DNA of 32,619 bases, from positions 1 through 32,619 of the IMG/VR virus record IMGVR_UViG_3300034104_001094. One strand, written 5' to 3'. Positions 28,767 to 32,619 of this stretch are shown in pieces (within the stretch, counting starts at the first letter, position 1; each line of letters starts with the position of its first letter). The notes beneath the pieces are model-generated. The model saw only the letters and a list, made by a program, of their open reading frames with translations. It had not been told where the DNA came from and made no database searches. This stretch comes from a virus. The position numbers and the translations under genes were made by a program.

Positions 28767-30031
28767 GTTTTTTAAGTAATAAATTAAGAATGGTAAGCTT
28801 GCCTGAATACGGTAAACCGCCTCAGTGGTTATTAAAATTAACTAATACAGGTACTAGTACTGTGGGTGCTGCAGTAGACTCTCAAGATAATATTATTGTA
28901 GTAGGCACTACTTCAAGCTTTGGAGCAGGGGGTTCAGATGCTCTAATAGCTAAATATTCTTCTACAGGTACTTTAGTATGGGCGCGAACTGTCGGCACAA
29001 CCTCTAGCAATGAAGGCGGTTCTAAAATTGATATTGATTCTCAAGATAATATTATTGCAATCATAAGATCTGGAACTTCTGGCATTTCTACTATTGTAAA
29101 ATATAATTCTACAGGAGTATTTCAGTGGGCTTTAAGGCTAAACACTACTGATAGCGGGGATAACCTAAGTAGCTTAGCCATAGATTCTTCTGACAATATT
29201 TTAGTTGCAGGTGGTATTGTAACTGGCGCTAGCGGTGCTCAAGATGCTTTTATAAGCAAAATATCTTCGGCAGGGGTTGTACAGTGGAGAAGAAGACTGG
29301 GCGGTACTGGTAGCGATTATGCTAGGGGTATAGATGCCGATTCGTCAGGAAATGTATATGTTGGAGGTACAAGCTCTTCTTTAGGTACGAACTATAGTTT
29401 TTGGGTAGCAAAATTTGATTCCTCTGGAACTTATGCAGGAGGTAGAAGAGTTCAGTATGGTAATTGCAATGCAATAAAAGTAAATAGGCTCACTAATATA
29501 ATATATGCTATAGGCACTGAATCCTTTTCTGGAACTGATGTATATTTTTTAACCTATAGTACCGCTTTAACCTTAATTTCAAGAATAAAATTTGGAACTA
29601 GTAATACTGATTTTCTAGACAGCTGCTACTTAGATAGAACTGGTAATGTTATATTAGTTGGAAGCGTATCTGGTAACAGCATATACCTAACAAAAAGAAG
29701 TAGTGTAGGTAGCCAAATTTGGTCGGGAACTTTATACAATAATGTTTTTTCAAGTTTTAGTAGTTCTGCGTATTGCGACTCTACAGATAATATTATAACA
29801 GTTGGTCCTACTGGTTTAGTAGCAAAATTACACCCAGACGGTCTGGGGGCCGGTACTTATGGAGAATATACATATAGTGGGTTAACAGAATCTAATAGGG
29901 GAGCTGTTCAAGGATTAGAAGCCAGCATAACAACATTTACAAGCGCTACACCTTCTATTGGATTTATAACGCCAACACTTACAGATAATTCTGCAGCTAT
30001 ATCAGATACATTAACCAATATAACAGTATAA
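28763..30031 (+). CDS. SBBP/delta-60-like beta-propeller adhesin
   Basis: This is a 422-residue protein with about seven repeats. Each has a 'DSQDNIIVVGTTSS' or 'DSSGNVYVGGTSSS' strand pair and a 'DALIAKYSSTGTLVWAR' or 'DAFISKISSAGVVQWRR' partner. This is the layout of SBBP-type beta-propellers. The start is set at ATG 28763, which overlaps the upstream stop (ATGA), rather than the GTG-type start at 28730 that would intrude 37 bases into the fibre gene. The C-terminal ~60 residues (from about EYTYSGLTESNRGAV) are not propeller-like. It follows a fibre gene and precedes an assembly-chaperone-like gene, so it is probably a fibre tip or receptor-binding protein. Confidence 0.65.
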   Translation: MSFLSNKLRMVSLPEYGKPPQWLLKLTNTGTSTVGAAVDSQDNIIVVGTTSSFGAGGSDALIAKYSSTGTLVWARTVGTTSSNEGGSKIDIDSQDNIIAIIRSGTSGISTIVKYNSTGVFQWALRLNTTDSGDNLSSLAIDSSDNILVAGGIVTGASGAQDAFISKISSAGVVQWRRRLGGTGSDYARGIDADSSGNVYVGGTSSSLGTNYSFWVAKFDSSGTYAGGRRVQYGNCNAIKVNRLTNIIYAIGTESFSGTDVYFLTYSTALTLISRIKFGTSNTDFLDSCYLDRTGNVILVGSVSGNSIYLTKRSSVGSQIWSGTLYNNVFSSFSSSAYCDSTDNIITVGPTGLVAKLHPDGLGAGTYGEYTYSGLTESNRGAVQGLEASITTFTSATPSIGFITPTLTDNSAAISDTLTNITV

Positions 30032-30043
30032 GGAAAATAAAAA

Positions 30044-30511
30044 ATGACTTACGTAAAAGTAGATAAAAGTAATAAAATTGTAGAATTCCCCTATAGTACT
30101 AATAAGTTGAGGGGTGATAACAAAAATACTAGTTTTCCTAGAAATATGTCTGAAGACTTATTAAACTCTTTTGGAGTTTATAGAGTTACCGTACAAGAAG
30201 CACCTACTATAGATGAAAAAATCTATAAAATTGTTTTGAAAAACGCTCCAGAGCTATCAAACGATGTTTGGGCTCTAAACTGGGATATAGTTGAAAAATC
30301 AGCACAAGAAAAACAAGACTACTATGATCAAGCCGCTCAACGAGTTAGAAATACTAGAGCTTCGTTATTAGCTGCTAGCGATTGGACACAACTTCCAGAT
30401 GTATCTGTAGACGTTACTGCTTGGACAGCATATAGACAAGCTCTAAGAAATATAACATCCTCTCCTAAGTTTCCCTATTTAGAAGATAGCGACTGGCCCG
30501 TTCAACCATAA
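30044..30511 (+). CDS. Tail-assembly-chaperone-like protein
   Basis: This is a 155-residue protein. It begins with a beta part (MTYVKVDKSNKIVEFPYST), then a long helix (AQEKQDYYDQAAQRVRNTRA). The C-terminal signature LLAASDWTQLPDV, WTAYRQALRNITS and DSDWPVQP is the hallmark of the Phage_tail_APC-type family. It follows the propeller gene with RBS AAGGAAAA. Its C-terminal half is similar in style to the 16115 product. The likely role is to help fold or trimerise the fibre encoded just upstream. Confidence 0.7.
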   Translation: MTYVKVDKSNKIVEFPYSTNKLRGDNKNTSFPRNMSEDLLNSFGVYRVTVQEAPTIDEKIYKIVLKNAPELSNDVWALNWDIVEKSAQEKQDYYDQAAQRVRNTRASLLAASDWTQLPDVSVDVTAWTAYRQALRNITSSPKFPYLEDSDWPVQP

Positions 30512-30527
30512 ACATTAAGGATAAGTA

Positions 30528-31811
30528 ATGAATTCAGACTATTTTAAAGTACCAGTAGACAAACTGGTAGCGCGACTACCAGACAAATATGGCTTTAAAG
30601 AGCTTAATGTAAGCCAGCAAGCTATGATGGAAGGGTTAAGTACTAAACGTAATTGGGTGCACATATCTGCTCGCCGTACTGGAAAATCTAGTGGTGCAGC
30701 TGTGCTAGCACTAGCTAAACTGCTAGAACCTAATCAACAAGTTATCGTAGTTGCTCCTGACTTCAATCTAAGCTCTATTATTTGGGATTTTACTACAGAA
30801 CTAATCGAAGCGTTTAATATTGAAACTAAGCGTTTCAATCTAAAAGATCGTGTAGTTAAGCTAGTAAATGATAGCACACTAAGACTGCTGTCAGCTAACA
30901 ATAGAAGTTCGCTAGTCGGTCGTGCAGCTAATCTTTTAATTGTAGACGAAGCTGCACTAATTCCTGATGATGAATATTTTACTAGAGATTTACGTCCTGC
31001 GCTATCAACCTTCCCAGATTCTCGTGCACTATTCATTTCTACCCCTCGCGGTAAAGAAAACTACCTATATAACTACTATCTACGTGGGCAAGATGAAAGT
31101 TTTCCTGAATGGGGCGGTGGACTATTTCCTTGGCACGCTAACCCTAGACTAACACAAGAAGATATTGAACAAGCTAGACGAGCTATTCCTGAAAGCTTAT
31201 TTAGACAAGAATACTATTGTGAATGGGCTACTTTTGAAGGTCAAATTTATAAACTAGATGAAAATGATCATTTAAAAGATCTTACTAGCGAAACCGCCCC
31301 GTTCAAAATAACTCCCGGTGATTCACGCTTTACATTTATCGCAGGTCTTGACATGGGTTATAGAGATGCTACTGCTTTTGTAGTATTAGCCACTGATGGA
31401 AGCACTTGGTTTGTAGTTGATGAGTATATAGCTGAAGAAGGTACTACTAGTCAACATGCTGAAGTAATTAAGTCTATGGTTGAGCTATGGGATATCGAAA
31501 ATATATTTATCGACTCTGCAGCACAACAAACTAAAGCAGATTTAGTTTACGATTATGATATAGCTTGTGAAAACGCTATTAAAAGTGTTAATGATGGTAT
31601 AGCCCATGTTCAAAGTTTGGTAGAACAAGATAGACTTGTATTTGATATGAATAATGCATCTTATACCTTTAAAAGTATGACTGCTTATCGCTGGAACTCT
31701 AAAACAGAAAAATCAAAACCTTACCATGATTGGACTTCACACTGTTGTGATGCTATACGTTACGCTATCTATACTTACACTAAAAATAGTGCTATTAGTA
31801 TATACGCCTAG
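30528..31811 (+). CDS. terL: Terminase large subunit
   Basis: This 427-residue protein powers DNA packaging at the portal and cuts the concatemer. The ATPase part has a Walker-A-like SARRTGKSS (47-55) and Walker B LLIVDEAAL with Asp140-Glu141, followed by the coupling motif FISTPRG. The nuclease part is RNase-H-like, with acidic residues Asp275 (AGLDMGYRDATAF), Asp329 (IFIDSAA) and Asp408 (SHCCDAIRYA). Length and motif order are complete. RBS AAGGA lies 8 bases upstream. The small subunit candidate is far to the left (481), while HNH and portal genes follow. Confidence 0.93.
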   Translation: MNSDYFKVPVDKLVARLPDKYGFKELNVSQQAMMEGLSTKRNWVHISARRTGKSSGAAVLALAKLLEPNQQVIVVAPDFNLSSIIWDFTTELIEAFNIETKRFNLKDRVVKLVNDSTLRLLSANNRSSLVGRAANLLIVDEAALIPDDEYFTRDLRPALSTFPDSRALFISTPRGKENYLYNYYLRGQDESFPEWGGGLFPWHANPRLTQEDIEQARRAIPESLFRQEYYCEWATFEGQIYKLDENDHLKDLTSETAPFKITPGDSRFTFIAGLDMGYRDATAFVVLATDGSTWFVVDEYIAEEGTTSQHAEVIKSMVELWDIENIFIDSAAQQTKADLVYDYDIACENAIKSVNDGIAHVQSLVEQDRLVFDMNNASYTFKSMTAYRWNSKTEKSKPYHDWTSHCCDAIRYAIYTYTKNSAISIYA

Positions 31812-31840
31812 GTATTAACAGATTTCAAAAATAAAATATT

Positions 31841-31869
31841 TTGACTATTATGAACATTAGACTTATAAT
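31841..31869 (+). promoter_or_regulatory. Sigma70-type promoter before HNH/portal
   Basis: TTGACT (31841-31846) and a perfect TATAAT (31864-31869) are 17 bp apart in the 86-bp gap after terL. The predicted start at about 31876 leaves a leader of roughly 20 bases with no clear Shine-Dalgarno site before ATG 31898. The promoter would drive the HNH nuclease, portal and downstream head genes. Confidence 0.8.
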
Positions 31870-31897
31870 AGATTAAGAAATTAAAAGTGATAAACCG

Positions 31898-32278
31898 ATG
31901 TCAGATTTGAAACGCCTTCCTGTTAAATACTTAAGAGACTACATAAAAAAAGACTATAAAATAAAAGATAAGTGTTTTATATGCGGATCAACTTCTGAAT
32001 TAGAGCTTCACCATTTGTTTAGTGTTAGTGAGCTGTTTGAGAGATGGTGCGTTAAAAATAAAATAAAAGCTGTCGAATCCGTAGATACTATGTTGACTTT
32101 GCGAGTTTCTTTTGCTGAGGATTGTAAAGAAGAATTAAGTAGCGAAAATTTATATACACTATGTACGTCTCACCATAAACGATTGCATTTTTTATTTGGT
32201 AAAAGCTATTCTAACTATACGGCTCTAAAAGTAAAAGACTGGCTTAGCACTCAAAAACATACTATGGAGATACAATAA
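31898..32278 (+). CDS. HNH endonuclease
   Basis: This is a 126-residue protein. CFICGS (Cys26, Cys29) and LELHH (His38-His39) are followed by ENLYTLCTSHHKRLH with Asn84, Cys89 and His92/93/97. This is the HNH beta-beta-alpha metal fold with a zinc knuckle. HNH proteins encoded beside terL and portal in HK97-type phages take part in genome cleavage or packaging, and the position here (terL-HNH-portal) fits that. A homing nuclease is the alternative, but there is no intron or interrupted gene nearby. Translation probably runs into the portal gene directly, as the ATG follows the stop with no gap. Confidence 0.8.
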   Translation: MSDLKRLPVKYLRDYIKKDYKIKDKCFICGSTSELELHHLFSVSELFERWCVKNKIKAVESVDTMLTLRVSFAEDCKEELSSENLYTLCTSHHKRLHFLFGKSYSNYTALKVKDWLSTQKHTMEIQ

Positions 32279-32619
32279 ATGGCAAGAGGACCACTAGGTT
32301 GGATTGTGGAAAAACTTAATCCAGTTCAGCCTTACATACAAAGTAGACAACCTTTTGCCATGCCTGAGTCTAATGTAGACTTTAGAGCTGCATACGATCA
32401 AATAGAAGTAGTCCATCGTGCCGTTGATATGATTGTCAGTGCTTGCGTAGAAATTCCTTTTGATATTACAGGCGAAGGCCCCGTAAAAAAGATAAGTAAA
32501 CTACTAAACGATAGACCGAATCCTTTTGAAGATAGAGTCAAGCTTTTAAGAAGAGCATACTTCGATTTACTAATGGATGGTAATGCGTTTTTCTATTATG
32601 ATGGCACTCACGTTTATGT
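32279..32619 (+). CDS. Portal protein, N-terminal part (cut by window end)
   Basis: The ORF is open to the end of the window, giving 113 residues. It begins MARGPLGWIVEKLNPVQPY. It has AYDQIEVVHRAVDMIVSACV with EIPFDI, then KISKLLNDRPNP, then LLRRAYFDLLMDGNAFFYYD. The 'a...v..v.ravd.ia......P' helix, 'LLN.rPNP' and 'GNaF.Y' are standard for HK97-family portals, the dodecameric ring through which DNA enters and leaves the head. Only about the first quarter is present. The start directly abuts the HNH stop. Confidence 0.8.
   Translation, partial: MARGPLGWIVEKLNPVQPYIQSRQPFAMPESNVDFRAAYDQIEVVHRAVDMIVSACVEIPFDITGEGPVKKISKLLNDRPNPFEDRVKLLRRAYFDLLMDGNAFFYYDGTHVY

Noticed and set aside
1-32619. tRNA genes, integrase/att sites or insertion sequences
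   Set aside because: No cloverleaf-like segment was noticed in the few intergenic gaps, no recombinase motifs in any product, and no terminal inverted repeats around any gene. A dedicated tRNA scan was not possible here.

Overview
This is a single-strand (all genes on +) window of an A+T-rich tailed bacteriophage genome. It is dominated by virion adsorption genes. It holds about 32 tightly packed genes, mostly joined by ATGA/TAATG/TTGA overlaps or gaps of a few bases. No tRNA, rRNA, CRISPR, integrase or transposase was seen. The style (kelch/YVTN-like fibres, GGIIG...APGxWS anchors, AND[YF] repeats, 2OG-Fe(II) oxygenases, a sulfotransferase) is one I associate with marine phages related to those of cyanobacteria and alphaproteobacteria. 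The host cannot be fixed from the sequence. An HK97-type portal and terminase make it a caudovirus, but sipho- or myo-morphology is not decided here.

Layout. (1) 1-1313: a consensus sigma70-like promoter drives a tail-terminator-like protein, a probable small terminase (TerS) and a BppU-like baseplate/tail connector. (2) 1310-20507: a 19-kb fibre island. It has collagen-like and stalk proteins, two proteins each with six kelch-like blades, a C1q-like/coiled-coil protein, and two syntenic four-gene cassettes (small beta protein, GGIIG-anchored adhesin, assembly-chaperone-like protein, GA-DGDVL-anchored adhesin). A short stub of a third anchor follows. (3) 20577-24968: a modification cassette with a sulfotransferase, three proteins carrying four 2OG-Fe(II) oxygenase domains in total, a SAM methyltransferase and two small unknowns. 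A coiled-coil protein of unknown role follows, then a terminator. (4) 26059-30511: a new promoter, a nucleotidyltransferase, a long beta-repeat fibre, an SBBP-like propeller adhesin and a tail-assembly-chaperone-like protein. (5) 30528-32619: TerL, an HNH nuclease with its own promoter, and the start of the portal gene, which is cut by the window edge.

How it may work together. The fibre genes look like recombinable parts: a few N-terminal anchors, an 11-residue AND[YFG] repeat stalk (about 70 copies in five proteins), a recurrent small FTL...SGTTL domain, and different tips (kelch, YVTN-like propeller, C1q, polyglycine). The enzyme cassette sits inside this island and is punctuated like one operon. 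My leading inference is that it decorates either the virion fibres or a cell-surface glycan. This is not shown by the sequence. The small and large terminase genes are separated by almost 30 kb of fibre and modification genes, which is atypical.
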